From Liolophura sinensis (taxonomy: Eukaryota > Mollusca > Polyplacophora > Chitonida > Chitonidae): 64,000 nt of DNA. The first letter of the stretch is position 1, and each line of letters begins with the position of its first letter. Below the pieces are notes generated by a model, which worked only from the letters and a program-made list of their open reading frames with translations, had not been told where the DNA came from and did not search any database. The stretch spans positions 10,287,338-10,351,337 of the forward strand of contig NC_088302.1 in the NCBI RefSeq assembly GCF_032854445.1, written 5' to 3'. Of this stretch, positions 22,321 through 34,550 are shown piece by piece. The translations under genes and the position numbers were made by a program.

Positions 22321-24706
22321 ATGTAAGACCAAAAAGAAGAAAGAACTTTCAATAGATTTTCTTGACTCAATCAGGAAAAGAAGTTTTAGTGCAAAAGTAA
22401 GTCCGCCAAAAAATCGCATGCTCCTGTCGGCAGGTCATTGTCGGCCAAATAAAGACTTGCAAGAATAATAGTTCTGTCAGCTTTGTAAAATACAGAAGAA
22501 AAACAGTGATAATCTAATGCCTGGGAACAGAAAACCAAAGCCACAACCGAAGTGTGAAGTAAGTAAATAGTACTAGGGAAAATGGTAAGATGAAGTATAT
22601 TAGATGTACGACGTCATTAAAAAGCAATGGCCAAGGTGTTCATATGTGCAGAAAATGACAGAGACTGTCTGATGTTAAATTTTAATAACAATCATTTCTG
22701 AGATTTTTTTTGATAAAACATCCAGCTTCGAAGCTTATAGTACAACTGCAGAATAATAAACTATGCAGGCAGAATGTGATAAAACGTATTTTAAAACGGG
22801 TTGGAGGTAAAACAAATTAACACAAGCTTTACTGAGTTTTTCATACCGACTGGCTTCCCTAGAGTCATAACGTCAGCTGTCATCAGTATTTCAATCTCTC
22901 CGTGGAGCAGATCGGACTGTCTGGTGATATAGCCTGCTTATCGTGCTGACTCACTTCACACATAGCCGGTGAAGTATGAATACTTTTTTCTTTAAGCTCT
23001 TCTGAGTCGTATATTTTCTACCGTCGGAAGTGACATTGGCTTTTTTTCAATCATGAACCGTTCGCCACAGTTATAGATCCATCGAAGCCGGTGTGAATAG
23101 CTGACAATCTATATGTCAGATATAGCACAGTGCGCTCGCGTTGGATGGGTGATGGGTGTTTCGAATGTTCACACTATGCAGTGAAGGAAACAAAAATTCA
23201 AGGTAAAAAGCCACCGCGGTCATACGTAAGTCCTGTCATCACTCAGAGATGTGTCCTTCAGAAAGGTGTATAAGGTGATTGGGTTCTCGCCAATTTTCCC
23301 ATCGTTGCTGATATTTGGAATCAGTTTTCGTCTCCAGCTCACAATTCCTGGCTGTTTATCCGGATTTTCGAAGACTCTTGCAATCTAGTTTATCATCTCC
23401 GAGGTGGACACCTAACCAGCTTAAAATAGCATGGTAACGTGGTGTACTGTTTTGTGCTCTTTAGTGGCAAGAGCTTTTAAGTATCATTTAATCAGAAAAG
23501 CTCTTCGCTAATGAAACAGAATCATTGCCAGATATGGGGACAAGAAGCATTCCTACCATAAATTGAGACCACAACATGGTTGACACCACCATATAGCATG
23601 ATACATGAACACATACTCCATTAAAATGGTAGGCACCCAGAAAAGGACAAGAAATTACCCCACGATTCCAAAACTCAGAACCCTTCGTAGAAACACCACT
23701 CGATCAATAAACCAGTCAATCAACACGTCCATTATTCCATTATTGCAGTGACACTTCACAGTTTGCAAAATGGCGATGGCAAAAGTTTCTCTCTTAGTAT
23801 ACGCTGTAAGCCCTATGCGTGCTAAAGGTTTAGTTGCCATTTTAAGAATCTTCATGGCTTCTTCATTAAGCATTTTTAAAACGCAAAAGATTTATCATCT
23901 CGATCCACCTGTATAAAGGCATGTTAGATCAGGAGAGATAGATTTCTTCAACAGCTAGCCGAGAGATATTTTTTTCATATCACGTTCCATGGAACTTTTA
24001 AGGAGTTTGTACAGTAATCACTGTTCCAGGTAAATGTTGTCCTGGTTAATCAGAAGGTTGAACATCTGTGGATATTTACGCAAAGACGTCGAGAAAGGAT
24101 ACATAAGATTTATACGCAAGTATTGATTAGGGCCAATTAACTGCAGCAGTATATATGCTTTCCACGTCTAACACCAAATTGCCGTCGATGTGGATACATA
24201 CATTCTGCTCGGCAGCCTTCTTGGATTTAAAAGAGAGTTGGCATTTAGTTGGAACGATTTATATCCAACTGTTGTCCCATACAAAGTTGGGAGTCTCACG
24301 GTTCAAATCTTTTGGGCAAACCTTGGGAAAGGGAACTTTTCGGGTTTCTCTTGCCTCTAATAAATACGTTACAAGGAGGTACCGTCTGAAGCGTGATCTT
24401 TGCCTTCAGATTAAATCAAGTAAAATACTGAACTTGTTATTTTATCACGCTCTGCACCTAAAGAAAAACCGTGTCAAACTTACTGTCGTAACTACTCTAC
24501 ATGTTCGTATCTATGTACAACATGCAACTAAATTTCACCGTCAGTGAGGCCTTGGTTGGAAGAAACGATCGCAGACGCCTTTATGGCCAATAGCGCAGTC
24601 TATTGTGGATTGAAGACCAACTGTTTTCCAGCAATGTGGTGTGTTCGCCAGTAATTTGCACTTAATCCCACAAAGAGTAACCTTCATGTCGTCAGAAAAA
24701 AAACTC
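22321..24706. other. Non-coding stretch
   Basis: No gene recognised. Open frames at 23655-23873 (minus) and 24155-24547 (plus, 130 codons) have unremarkable composition and no recognised motif; I treat them as chance frames. Confidence 0.5.
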
Positions 24707-24718
24707 TTCAGTATATGG

Positions 24719-24900
24719 TTCCCGCCAGTATATCGGCTTCCTCTCCGATCTTATGTGGAAAGGTCTCCAGCAACCTGCAAATGGTCGTGGGATTCCACCG
24801 GGCTGTGCCGGGTTTCCTCACACCATATTGCTGACCACCATCGCACAAGTGAAACATTTTCTGAGTACGGCGTAAAACACCAGTCCAATTAATAAATAAA
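24719..24900 (+). mobile_element. SINE family 1, degraded, 5'-truncated
   Basis: From about cggcttcctctccg to cagtccaattaataaataaa. Flanks ttcagtatatgg (24707) and ttcagtacatac (24901) give an imperfect target duplication. Confidence 0.8.
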
Positions 24901-24916
24901 TTCAGTACATACATGG

Positions 24917-26050
24917 ATACATTGGAATAACACATTAGGGCAAATAAGAGACAGATGTAAAGACACAGAAACAGAGTGCTCAACAAACAATCCTAAAATA
25001 TGTGACAAAGCGACCAGACAATTTGACATGTACACTATTTATCATGTGCACGCTATATTAGGGTATTTTTTATTACCCTAATGGATGGAAGTCATATTCA
25101 AGATTATACTTTAAATTTATGGGTGGGAGAAAAAGTATCGCCCATTGCCAGGTATGCCTAACAAACATCCAGACTGAATCACTCTCGGAAGTCGAGAAAG
25201 TGACTTCGTTAGTAAAATGCTAATTGTCTGTGGCGATAGAGAACCTTGGAAATAGAACCTTGCAGACACCATGTGTCATTATGTAATTTTACACGGCGTT
25301 GTGCGAGTAAGTCGTAAAAATCCACTAAATCAAATAAATAACTTCAGTGTAATTATGTAATGACTGCAGTTAGCGATAAAACACTGATATACTCCTTAAG
25401 TGTCGCAGTAAACTATGCTGGTATGTGACAGGGGCCATCTGGTGTCTTAATCTTGAGGTCGTTAGAATTATATGGAGTGAGAGACAACTGGGTACAACAA
25501 AGGTTTGCAGAAAAAGAACTTTTCTAATAAATTTGGGCCTGTTTCACCACAAGCGCAATGTTACCTCTTACATCATTAAGTTCACTTCTGAACTTGTTGA
25601 TATGCAGATATGAAAACATGGAGATGCTAGACATGAAAAAATGCAAAACCTCAGTTTGGTGAGCTATCACTCCCGGTCGATTGCCTTAATTCCGCCAGCG
25701 CCATAGTGCCCTCAAATCCATCCGCTTTACCCTTTAAGACAGCGCTATCACTAATGTTAGATTTAATAGCCGCTTGTTGCTAACCAGACCTGTTTTTTTC
25801 GTGAAGTTGGCACACCTTCCTGGATTTAGACTGTGGAAGCACCGAGAGGTAATATTATCTAGATTTAAAGCAAAGCGCCAAAAGCAAGCTCAATTGATCC
25901 CGTCAGACACTTTTTTCTCCACGCCTTTACAATCAAGGGAGATAGGTTAGATGTTTTCGTTTCCTGGAGAAGTAACCTCCCCTGAATTTTTTAGGCTGTA
26001 ACATCACTGTAAGCCAAATCAACAGTAGTGTGTATGCGTGTATGCACGCA
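24917..26050. other. Non-coding stretch
   Basis: No gene, RNA or recognised repeat seen. Confidence 0.5.
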
Positions 26051-26390
26051 CAGAGTTTTACATAGTACTTATCAAGTTTTCAGTGATTTTACGACGAGTA
26101 GTCAGTTGGTGTGTGGAAATACTGTGTCTTCTTGTGGCAGGGTGAGTACATGCCGCCAGAGTGCCGCCGCCACTGAAGTATCAAGCCCAATACATCAGAC
26201 ATGATGCTCCATCCGGTCAAATTACGCTGACGCAAGGACAACCAGTCCTGTTTCCTTGCTCTAACATATCAGTGCTGAATGCCAAGCGAGACAGCAACAA
26301 GTACTATTTTAATATCTGGTATGATATCTCGGATTACTGGGTCTCTCGACTTCGAAGCGGACGCTTTATCTCCGAGGCCACAGAAGCAGT
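26051..26390 (-). mobile_element. SINE family 2, near full length
   Basis: On the minus strand it begins with the tRNA-like head ctgcttctgtggcctcgg (26390 downward), then cgtccgcttcgaagtcgaga, tagtacttg, agcactgatatgttagagc, ggaaacaggactggttg. It ends with a tgaaaacttgataagtac tail matching the taagtacgac end of the family. The head and 3' end are joined in one copy here, which links the separate head and tail pieces elsewhere in the window. Confidence 0.8.
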
Positions 26391-27660
26391 TTGATTATTT
26401 GTACAAATCTTCAAGATATATGGTTTATATGTCTTCTGTAGGAAACCGCCAAGTAACTTTTTGTAAGTAAAGCACAGTAGGGACTGAATATTTTTACACC
26501 ATTAATTAGGAATCTTTCCTCATGAAAAAGTCGGTCTTCAGAACGATAAATGTAACGTTTCGTCCGTAATCAAAACATTTTTTATGAACACTTTTCGAGC
26601 TAAAGCTACAGGTATACTGAGGTGTTCAAATCGTCTTGGTGTTATTTATTTCTGGTGTGGTGCGCCTATCATGGATTATCCGCAAAAAATTTTCATCAAT
26701 CGTTCTCATCAATGCCTAATTTCGCACGACGGGTTAAGAAAAGAATCGAACTAGACGTGATTACATACCGATAACGCTACAGGTACGATATCCATTAAAA
26801 AATGATTTTTGTATATGTGTATTTGTTTGGCTGGTTTCCTTCGGGGTACTGGGACAGCTAAAATACAATAAAACGTTAAAGGCTACGTAACTGATAAATT
26901 ACACCAGCATTGACGACACAAATTATGATTTCTAACCCAGAAAGCAGAACATAATGATATCGGGTGGATCGACTTTAACCATGCCCATGCTCTCTGCAAG
27001 CAAATGCTAAGAAACAAGATTTCATCATATTAGGTTCAGTGACCGGAAGTATAGCGCATAGTGGGTATAATTAAAAGTGTTATAACACGGTTATACAACG
27101 CCAACGGCAAATCGCAATTTTGAAAATGTGCTAAGGAGTTTACTTTAATATTAGCTGCTTATGCTTCATTAGACATTGTAAGTTTTCCATAACCGTGGGA
27201 GACCTACCCAAACCTTCTACTGTGGTGATAAGTAACAAGATTACAGGGATTAAGGTTAGAAGATTTCATTAATGTAATAAGTACACCATAACTGAATTGC
27301 CTATGTAAGCTGCTGACGAGGACAAGCTTTAACACTCGAGGGCAGATGCACCAAGACTTTTATACCTTTATACAGTTGGTTGACTAAATGGCCCAAGGCC
27401 TGGATGACTGACCGTTAGTTGGTTAATTGACTTGTGGATTTGTTTCCAATACCCAAAATAATACGTGTTCATCCAAAGGTATTTTATTTTACTTTCTCTT
27501 GATATACGTAATAAGTAAAACCCAATCAGTTTTGTCACCATGCAAAATAATGTAATAAAACACTTACAGCTCAGAAAGTAAATCTAGAACAGCGTTGCTA
27601 TTGTGACACTTGGCAAATGGTCACACCTAACCGGTGAAAAACGTTCTCCCGTCAGTTTAT
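26391..27660. other. Non-coding stretch
   Basis: No gene, RNA or recognised repeat seen. Confidence 0.5.
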
Positions 27661-27668
27661 TGAAGTTA

Positions 27669-27960
27669 CGGTTTTATTCCAACTGTTCTTGTAAAGGCCT
27701 AAATAGTTTCAAATTACACCCCTCCCTTCCCTCACGGAGTCTCCATGGCCGAGATTCATAGCGTCCCAGCGCGGTGCAATAAACAGGAGCCGTCGTATTG
27801 GTGAAATATTCTCCAGCACGGCCTAAATCACCAATCAAATAAATAAATAAATACACCTCCTCCCCTCTCCCTGCAGCACCATGGTTTAATCACAGTGGGG
27901 TAAAGTAATGTCGTTATATTGATTGCAATTTATTACAGGTCACTGGTCTAGTACTACACT
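27669..27960 (+). repeat. Fragment D of the duplicated block, with degraded SINE
   Basis: ggttttattccaactgttc (27670) matches ggttttattctaactgttc (18440). A SINE 3' end follows (cgtcgtattggtgaaatattc to accaatcaaataaataaa), and then attgcaatttattacaggtcactggtc matches gctgcaatttattagacgtcactggtc (18998). Order and SINE orientation agree with copy C 18.44-19.03 kb, so this is a fourth, partial copy. Confidence 0.6.
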
Positions 27961-28840
27961 CTTGAAAATGCATCTTCCTTCCTGCAAGGGTGATACTACC
28001 CCAGAGGCTTCGTAATCACCCTTGCTTTACTGTACATATGACAGTGTTTAGAAACCTGCTCTTTCGATAATCAGTGGCTTTATTGCCTGCGTACTTCCAC
28101 CAGGACATTTTCAGCGAATCAGTGATCGTCCGTTATAAGTGTTTATTTCTTTGTCTCGAATCAAATGCATATACGTTCGGATGCGGTTCATTCCTTGATA
28201 CAACATTAAGCAACAGCAATAAGGAGTGCCATGAAGGGTGATCTGCTTTTATCGAAACAGGCAATGGAAAATCACTGTGCTGTCAGGCAATACCGGTTAT
28301 AGTGGTCAAAAGTGGCGAAAGAGCCAATACAGTTAATCTTGTTGTTGTTTGGACACTAATTTCTGTCTTGCCTATTTTGCCTCAAAATGATCGCCGATTC
28401 GCAGAAAGTTGTTTTTTAAGCTGGAGTTTCTTCTACGTCTACTGTGAAATAAATTTATTCTATATACACCGCATAGTGTCATTACAGCCACTTGCCATGC
28501 TGCTTTGAACTATCAGTCCAATGTCGGGTTTTGGACCCGCACAACACGAGTCGTAAGCATTCAAAGACAATCATCATTACCACTCATGGCCAAGACCCGA
28601 ACAATAAATAAATTAAATATGTCAAAACAAGAAAAGAGAAAAATAGTGAGATTACTTGCCTGTAAATGACAGTGGACAGCGTTATGTAAAACCTTCAAAG
28701 TGCATGTATCTTTACCTCATTAATCGCATGAGCAAATTACAATTGGGATAAACTGAGCAGAAAATTATAAAATGAAAAATATCTCGTAATACAGAATCAG
28801 GATCTTTTCTACATTTAATGAATAATGTTATTTTTACCAG
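27961..28840. other. Non-coding stretch, 3' flank of the minus-strand gene
   Basis: Contains tttatt on the plus strand (aataaa on the minus strand) at about 28448 and 28141. Either could be the polyadenylation signal of the gene ending at 28841. Nothing else recognised. Confidence 0.4.
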
Positions 28841-29869
28841 TCATGACAGTCTTCTTCGCTTAGGTGGTGTCACTTCGTATGAAAATACAGAGAAGATAGG
28901 GGGCGCTTTGCGTTTCAATAAACATCTTGCCCTAGAATCGTTTGTTAGTAGATGGTTACAGATCGGTCCGTGCCGTTGTAGGTCAACGTCCACTTTCTGT
29001 GTATTATCTACCATTACAGACGAGAAGCGTCCATTAAAACACTTTTCTACATGTGTTATTGTATTAGGAATGCTATTTCCACAAGCTTCTTGTTTTCCTG
29101 TAACACATCGATTGCACAGAAGGGAACCGTTACATGTGAATTTATCTCGAGGGGAATTGCCACTTTTCATAATCTTCTTATCCGTCCTATGCCAGTTTTG
29201 CTTATAAACTCCAGATGCTGTAATCAATGGGCTTCTACAACATAGATTTTTACTGGCTTCACTAGAGCTGTCCACACCACATTTACATTTCTTGAAAACA
29301 TCCTTAACTTCAGAATCGGAATATAATTGATGGCACAAATTATGACAACGACAGTTACTGAACATATTATATCGCTCAGATTCACAAATATCAGAAAAGA
29401 TTCCTTTGGGTATGTGGTCAGTCATCTGATTGTCTATGAAAGCTTCCGTGGCCAAAAGCCGACCGATTCTGTTATGCTTCAGGAACGTCTCTCTCTTTCT
29501 TCTTTGCTTGTCCGGAATTTTGGCCGGAATTCCGGACAGGCTGTCTGGTGAGGTATCCTCCAGGCTCGAACCATCCTCTTGTATATCAGACTGCAGTTTG
29601 ACCTCATAACTTGTTCCATCCCAACCCGAAACGCTACCCTCATTTGGTCCTTTATTTGCTGAAGGAAGTTGTTTCTCTCTTCCGTTATCCAACAATGTGT
29701 CGTCTTTTCGATATAAACCACCTTGACAACGGTCGTCAGTTAAACCTGGGTGACGGGAAATGTAAAGACCGGTGCCAAAATCTATCCCTTCATTTGTCAA
29801 TCGGAGATCGTATAACAAACGAGCCAAAGCTGAGGCGAGAAATGTCCGAGTGCAGAGGTATTTTTCTTC
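28841..29869 (-). CDS. Main exon of a Cys-rich nuclear-type protein of unknown family
   Basis: The longest open frame in the window: 342 codons plus TGA when read from a possible acceptor (aaag|gaagaaaa at 29869). No Met is available near the open start, so it needs an upstream exon. Visible features: an N-terminal amphipathic stretch (TRTFLASALARLLYDLR), a Ser/Asp-rich linker, a basic patch (DKQRRKRE), a Cys-rich middle and end (CRCHNLC, KKCKCG, LLCNRC), and a basic C-terminus KRKAPP to PPKRRRLS that looks like a nuclear localisation signal. I do not recognise the family. Its architecture and promoter suggest an inducible nuclear regulator, which is inference. Alternative acceptor ctcag at 29876 would give a different entry phase. 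Confidence 0.6.
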   Translation of the reverse strand, partial: EEKYLCTRTFLASALARLLYDLRLTNEGIDFGTGLYISRHPGLTDDRCQGGLYRKDDTLLDNGREKQLPSANKGPNEGSVSGWDGTSYEVKLQSDIQEDGSSLEDTSPDSLSGIPAKIPDKQRRKRETFLKHNRIGRLLATEAFIDNQMTDHIPKGIFSDICESERYNMFSNCRCHNLCHQLYSDSEVKDVFKKCKCGVDSSSEASKNLCCRSPLITASGVYKQNWHRTDKKIMKSGNSPRDKFTCNGSLLCNRCVTGKQEACGNSIPNTITHVEKCFNGRFSSVMVDNTQKVDVDLQRHGPICNHLLTNDSRARCLLKRKAPPIFSVFSYEVTPPKRRRLS

Positions 29870-30261
29870 CTTTGGTCTGAGTTTGGATGTTTAAGCAAAG
29901 GAGACTTATCAGAATGTCCCACGCTGGCGCTTGTTATCCCAAACTTCTCCTGAGTGCAATTTAAATGCAAAAGCAAATACACTTTTCTGTCTAAATGTAT
30001 GCTATAATATGTTAAACACCGGCCTGATCAGAACGAGAATCAATGATATAGAAAACATTTCTGTTGATTAAAGTTATTTTCAATGTAGAAATATAAATAA
30101 CGTTAACCTATGTTTATATGTATAAACCAAATTTCATCGTTCGGAATTTTTTGACAGGTTAAGTTAATCAGTATGACAACAAGACCTCTAAACAGGTTTA
30201 ATATTTTACATTACATCTGTAGACATCACTAGGTCCTTCCTAAAGCTGTCTTAAAACAAAC

Positions 30262-30411
30262 CTGAGAGATACCATCAGCCGACTCAGATCCGAGCCTCAG
30301 ACAGCCAGATGAGACACCGCCATTCCCTGTAAATAACGTGTCTGACGGCTGATCAGTCATTTCGTCTTTCCTACTCGTTTGTCTATTTCCTGACAACCTA
30401 CGATTCTCCAT
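30262..30411 (-). CDS. Probable first coding exon of the Cys-rich nuclear-type gene
   Basis: The first ATG on the minus strand is at 30411; the frame begins MENRRLSGN and stays open to a donor, ctcag|gtttgt, whose exon edge is 30262. That is 50 codons ending ADGISQ in phase 0, compatible with the 29869 acceptor and a 392-bp intron. The peptide is Ser/Arg/Gly-rich and probably disordered. A second possible donor (gatg|gtatct) would change the phase. The CRE cluster immediately upstream supports this as the 5' end. The exon junction is not verified. Confidence 0.45.
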
Positions 30412-30453
30412 CCTTTGAAACAGTTTACCAATACAAAATGTTGTCCACGATAG

Positions 30454-30564
30454 TGACGTCACAATTATCTTGTCATTCAGAGTAACATCTCGTCCGCTTT
30501 TATCTGTGACGTTACTTTACGTCATATGACGACTGTATCTATGTTACGTTATGTTATGACGTAG
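30454..30564 (-). promoter_or_regulatory. CRE/ATF site cluster upstream of the minus-strand gene
   Basis: Four sites within 111 bp: the perfect palindrome TGACGTCA (30454-30461), TGACGTTA (30507-30514), TTACGTCA (30517-30524, followed by atatgacg) and TGACGTAG (30557-30564). They lie 43 to 153 bp above the start codon at 30411. Such clusters bind CREB/ATF bZIP factors and are typical of cAMP/Ca2+- or stress-induced genes. No clear TATA box was seen. Confidence 0.65.
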
Positions 30565-30963
30565 CTTATTGTTAGCGAGGATGCCTCAGCATTCGGCTTC
30601 AATGTGTGAGACTGGGAATAGTCAAACGCCGTTTTGTCAAGTGCAGGAGATGCACGAGTAAAATAGGCCTACAAGTATGATGTTAGTTGTTGAGTAAGTG
30701 TGACATATCTGTGTAGAAAAACTGTAATACTATACCCAGTGTACCGAATGAAACTGTCCTAAACAGAACCGAATCTACAAGCATTAATGTAAGAAGTGAT
30801 CGGATAAGATTCATTAAGCTTCGATTTATTTAAAGTTGCTGTTCATGTTGTTTTAGTCATATGACGAGCGTTTCCACAAAGAGCAAATCTACCACATAGT
30901 TACTGTATATAACGGTTCTTTATTAAACCGTCATGCTGTAGCATGCAAGACACCAAACATGAC

Positions 30964-31177
30964 GGGGCCTCCATCACCCAGGAGGAAAGCACGCCAGTGA
31001 GGTGCACCCACGAGCCTCTCTCAATTCGGTCGCTTTGAGTTCAAGGCCAACTCATGCTAGTTTTCTCTCCGGCCGTTCGTGGAAGATCTGTCAAGCAACC
31101 TTTGGATGGTCATGGGTTTCGAAGACCCATGTGAGTACGGCATAAAACAAATATCAAAGACATAAATAAATAAATAA
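30964..31177 (+). mobile_element. SINE family 1, degraded, 12-bp target duplication
   Basis: ggggcctccatcacccagg head, gagttcaaggccaactc B-box region, a body with a deletion near gggtttcgaagacc, and an aaataaataaataaa tail. accaaacatgac at 30952-30963 and 31178-31189. Confidence 0.9.
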
Positions 31178-31189
31178 ACCAAACATGAC

Positions 31190-32762
31190 ACTAAACCTCG
31201 CGTACATTCCAACCAGACATACTTGAAAGGTAAATAAACGAAGGTTCCTGTGAAAAGCTTGCCTTGTAGTTGAGATTTGGTATACACGCACATAAGAAAT
31301 GAAATACTATTATACAAGAAATGGCCTGGTCGTAAGAAAGAACAGTTAGACTACATGTATGTGAGAAAGTTAAGTATGACAGAATGTAACAAGTGTGCAG
31401 AATAAATCGTCTGCTTCACTTATTTTATCACTTGAGCTGCCACAGAAACCGAAGTTTACTTGTCATTCGATTCTCCCGACAGGTCGCTATCCCTAAGATA
31501 TCTCGTAGACAGACGTGAAAGATTAATAGAGATGATCTGTTATTTAGTGGAACGCTTCTTCGGTTTTCTCTTTCGTGTCTAATATTTTGTACGGTCGTCA
31601 GGAACGTTACGGGAGCTAAAACTCCGTGACGTTGGCCACATATATCATTCCAGGCCTTCCCTTTTCGCAGTAGCTCTCTGTCAATCTTGCATTAGTGTTC
31701 ACTCGCTAGAAAGAATAACAAGAGAACCAAATGATAAATGTCCCTGCGACTTCCAGCTGAGCAAAGAAACTTCTTGCTGTCGTCAGACAGAAGTCGTGAT
31801 GTCAATCAGCTGTTAAACACTACTCTGACATCAAGTTAGGGAGATTATATCTTCTCCAGTTTTTCCGTCCTAATTATTTATGACGTCGGTATTTCAAGCC
31901 TAATTTCTGGCCTAACTCTCCTGATATATAACACCGCACAGCGACAGCAATGTTTAAAGGAACTCCTCTGCAATGCGTAAGCTGCCAAACACCACGCTCA
32001 GAAATGGCACTATGTACTGTACAATAAAGCTGCATTATACCTCGGTTTATATAACCTGAGTCAATGTGACAATAAACTGACAATTTCTTGCAATAAAGCT
32101 GTGCATTTCTTGCAATACAGCGATGTATTTATCAAAATGTGAGTTTATTTTAACCAAACTATTATTTCTGTGATATTCAAGAATACCTTGTTGTTTGATG
32201 ATGTTTACCATTCCTATAAGTCAGATGTAGTTAGTATTTGATACTTTCGTTTTCAACATACAACACGTAAATCTACACATTTTATTCGGAATGTACACAT
32301 CATTTTCTTTAACTGCTCGTAAGCTCATGAATGTGTACAAACACCGGCCTTGTCACATCAAACACGATGGACAGTCTCCACTTTGGTTTTCCCATTCTTC
32401 TGTGTCCATTACTCACCCCGTGGATCTTGTTTAACAACACTTTAATAATCCTCGCCCCAGGGATTATTTCGATTAACCATTTGCCCGCATAACTTTGTTA
32501 CACAGTGTAATCCGTCTCCGTAGGGCATTTTGGCTAGAAAGTGACCCTTCTAGGTGTATCGTGTTCAGCCCGTTAGGCCTGTCTTTGATACCTTGCGTGT
32601 ATAATTGCAGGTGTACCATTGTTAAAAGTGCACAAGGATGTTAATGAAGTTGTGTGGAAATGACAAGAGAATAACAACTGGTGAACTGTTCACTGGCACT
32701 CACCAACTCCGCGGAGGGATTATTTGTTTCGCCTCTCGAAGAAAATAATCACCCTATCATCA
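31190..32762. other. Non-coding stretch
   Basis: No gene or recognised repeat. Short repeated phrases (cttgcaataaagctg, cttgcaatacagc near 32090-32125) are too brief to classify. Confidence 0.5.
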
Positions 32763-33170
32763 AAGGTAGAAATCTGAAAACGTGACGAATAGCTATCAGA
32801 AACCTGATCAATAAAAAGTTATAGTCTAGCATTCCTAAAACATTAGCCTGTCTTATTTTTTATACTTAAACATTGTGTGCATCTTTTAACAGTATTCTGT
32901 AATATCACAGTATGAAGAAATCACGCCATGTCATAGGTCAAACATCAGTTCCCCTCAAGGATACAAAACTGAAAACGCGAAGAATAGCTACTAAAAATCT
33001 GATCAACAAAAAATCAACTAAATTGTACGAGTTGTGGTCTAGCATTTCTAAGCCATTACCCAGGGACAGTCTTACTTTTTTATAGTTAAACTATGTGTAC
33101 AGCTTTAAACAGTATTCTTTAGGATCACGATTTGGAGCAAATCACGTCATCATATACGTGAAACATCCAA
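32763..33170 (+). repeat. Diverged tandem duplication, about 195-205 bp unit, two copies
   Basis: Copy one (32763-32946) and copy two (about 32958-33170) share in order: ctgaaaacg, gaatagcta, ctgatcaa, gtctagcatt, cagtctta/ctgtctta, ttaaac, aacagtattct, atcac, aaatcacg, and aaacatc at the ends. Diverged by indels; no reading frame. Confidence 0.75.
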
Positions 33171-33627
33171 TCTTCTCAATCAAAGCCGTGTTTCTCACTA
33201 TCTCAGACACCATACTATTAATGGCATATTGACAGAACTCTGAGGTAGGCGTACATGTGCTACATCATTTCAGTGACGTTGAACGTTTCGTTGCATCTTG
33301 AACCGCGTGAAGTCACACTGAGTATGCATACCATTAACGCCATACATGAAACCCATGTACGCTGTACATTTCACGTCGCAAAGCTCCGAGAATGGTTCCA
33401 GATCAGCTGGGAAGAATAAAACAGATCTCAGATCTACACATTATGCAGCAAAACACCTCTGACGTGGAAGTACAGCAGTGCCATATTTTGTGAGAGGACA
33501 ATCCACCCATACCTCATTAAGGCATATTTCGGTTGGTGATCATATCTCTCGAAACTAAGGTCACACTAAGACCCCAAAAGAGGAAGGTCACACGCTTGGC
33601 GTTTCAGCGTTAAACGGGTAGCGAAAC

Positions 33628-33839
33628 GACTGGTTGACCCGTATCAGTATAGTGGCTCAGGCGGGGCGGCTACTTGCCATTGGTAAGTTGTCTCATTCAA
33701 GCAGCACTAGATAAGGAGCGGTGGAAATCCGCCCTGCAACAGGAGCACATTACATACACTTTAAGGACCGCCTTCGTCGTCACGTGACTGCAAAATTGCT
33801 AAGTACGACGGTAAACCCCAAGCACCTCAATCACTCTCG
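33628..33839 (+). repeat. SINE family 2, body and 3' end
   Basis: cgactggttgacccgtatcag to taagtacgacggtaaaccccaag. Counterpart of 3190-3382, less decayed (gagcggtggaaatccgccctgc, ccgccttcgtcgtcacgtgactg). Confidence 0.8.
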
Positions 33840-34342
33840 AAAATAAGATTATATAAATGTGAATGAATTAAGAGCACGCGTGTTTTGCAATACATCTAGG
33901 CAAATCTTTTTTGGCTCCATTTGAAAATTCTGATTTGAACATGTCAGTCAGTTTCATAATATTTCAGTGCTTAAATCAAGACTAAGCTTCTTCCGTATAT
34001 TCTATTATCAGATGTCTCGGTGTTATTGAAAAACTGGATCAAACGGATAAAGGGTAATCTATTCGACCTAACTGGTTTTTACCAGAAGGTCGCTGGAAGG
34101 TTTCCCTATTACCCATACAACTAAAATGGTATTAACTTAGAAAAAAACACATCCTGGTGCCTAGAGCATAGTTGCACTTCGAGGTTTCTGTATTACTTCC
34201 TGATCGAGTTTTTGTTTTATAACTTTTAAAAACTTCATTACATATCTTGTTACATGGAAGACAACAGTAATATCTCGCTGTCTAAGTTGCTTTCGCTTTA
34301 CACTGCAGTATCTTACCTGCAATATATTCTGCGATCACAAGA

Positions 34343-34550
34343 CCGCTTCGGTGGCCTAATGGTTTAAGCGTCTGCCTCGAAGTCGAGATCTGCGACCAAA
34401 CCCTGGTCATGGCAAACGACTTTAAAAATGGTACCTCCTTGGCACTCAGCACTGAGAGTTTAGAGCAAGGAAACAGGACTGGTTCGTTCGGTGTGTAATG
34501 GGAGCTACTAGACGACGCAGCATATGTACACACACCTATTGACTCGTCAT
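34343..34550 (+). mobile_element. SINE family 2, head and first body part
   Basis: ccgcttcggtggcctaatgg head, gcctcgaagtcgaga, gactttaaaaatggtacc, cactcagcactgagag, gaaacaggactggttcg. Ends near tattgactcgtcata without the usual taagtacgac tail, so it is 3'-truncated. Confidence 0.8.

Noticed and set aside
24155..24547. 130-codon open frame
   Set aside because: Basic, His- and Lys-rich translation with no motif, no counterpart in the other duplicated blocks and no promoter-like sequence.
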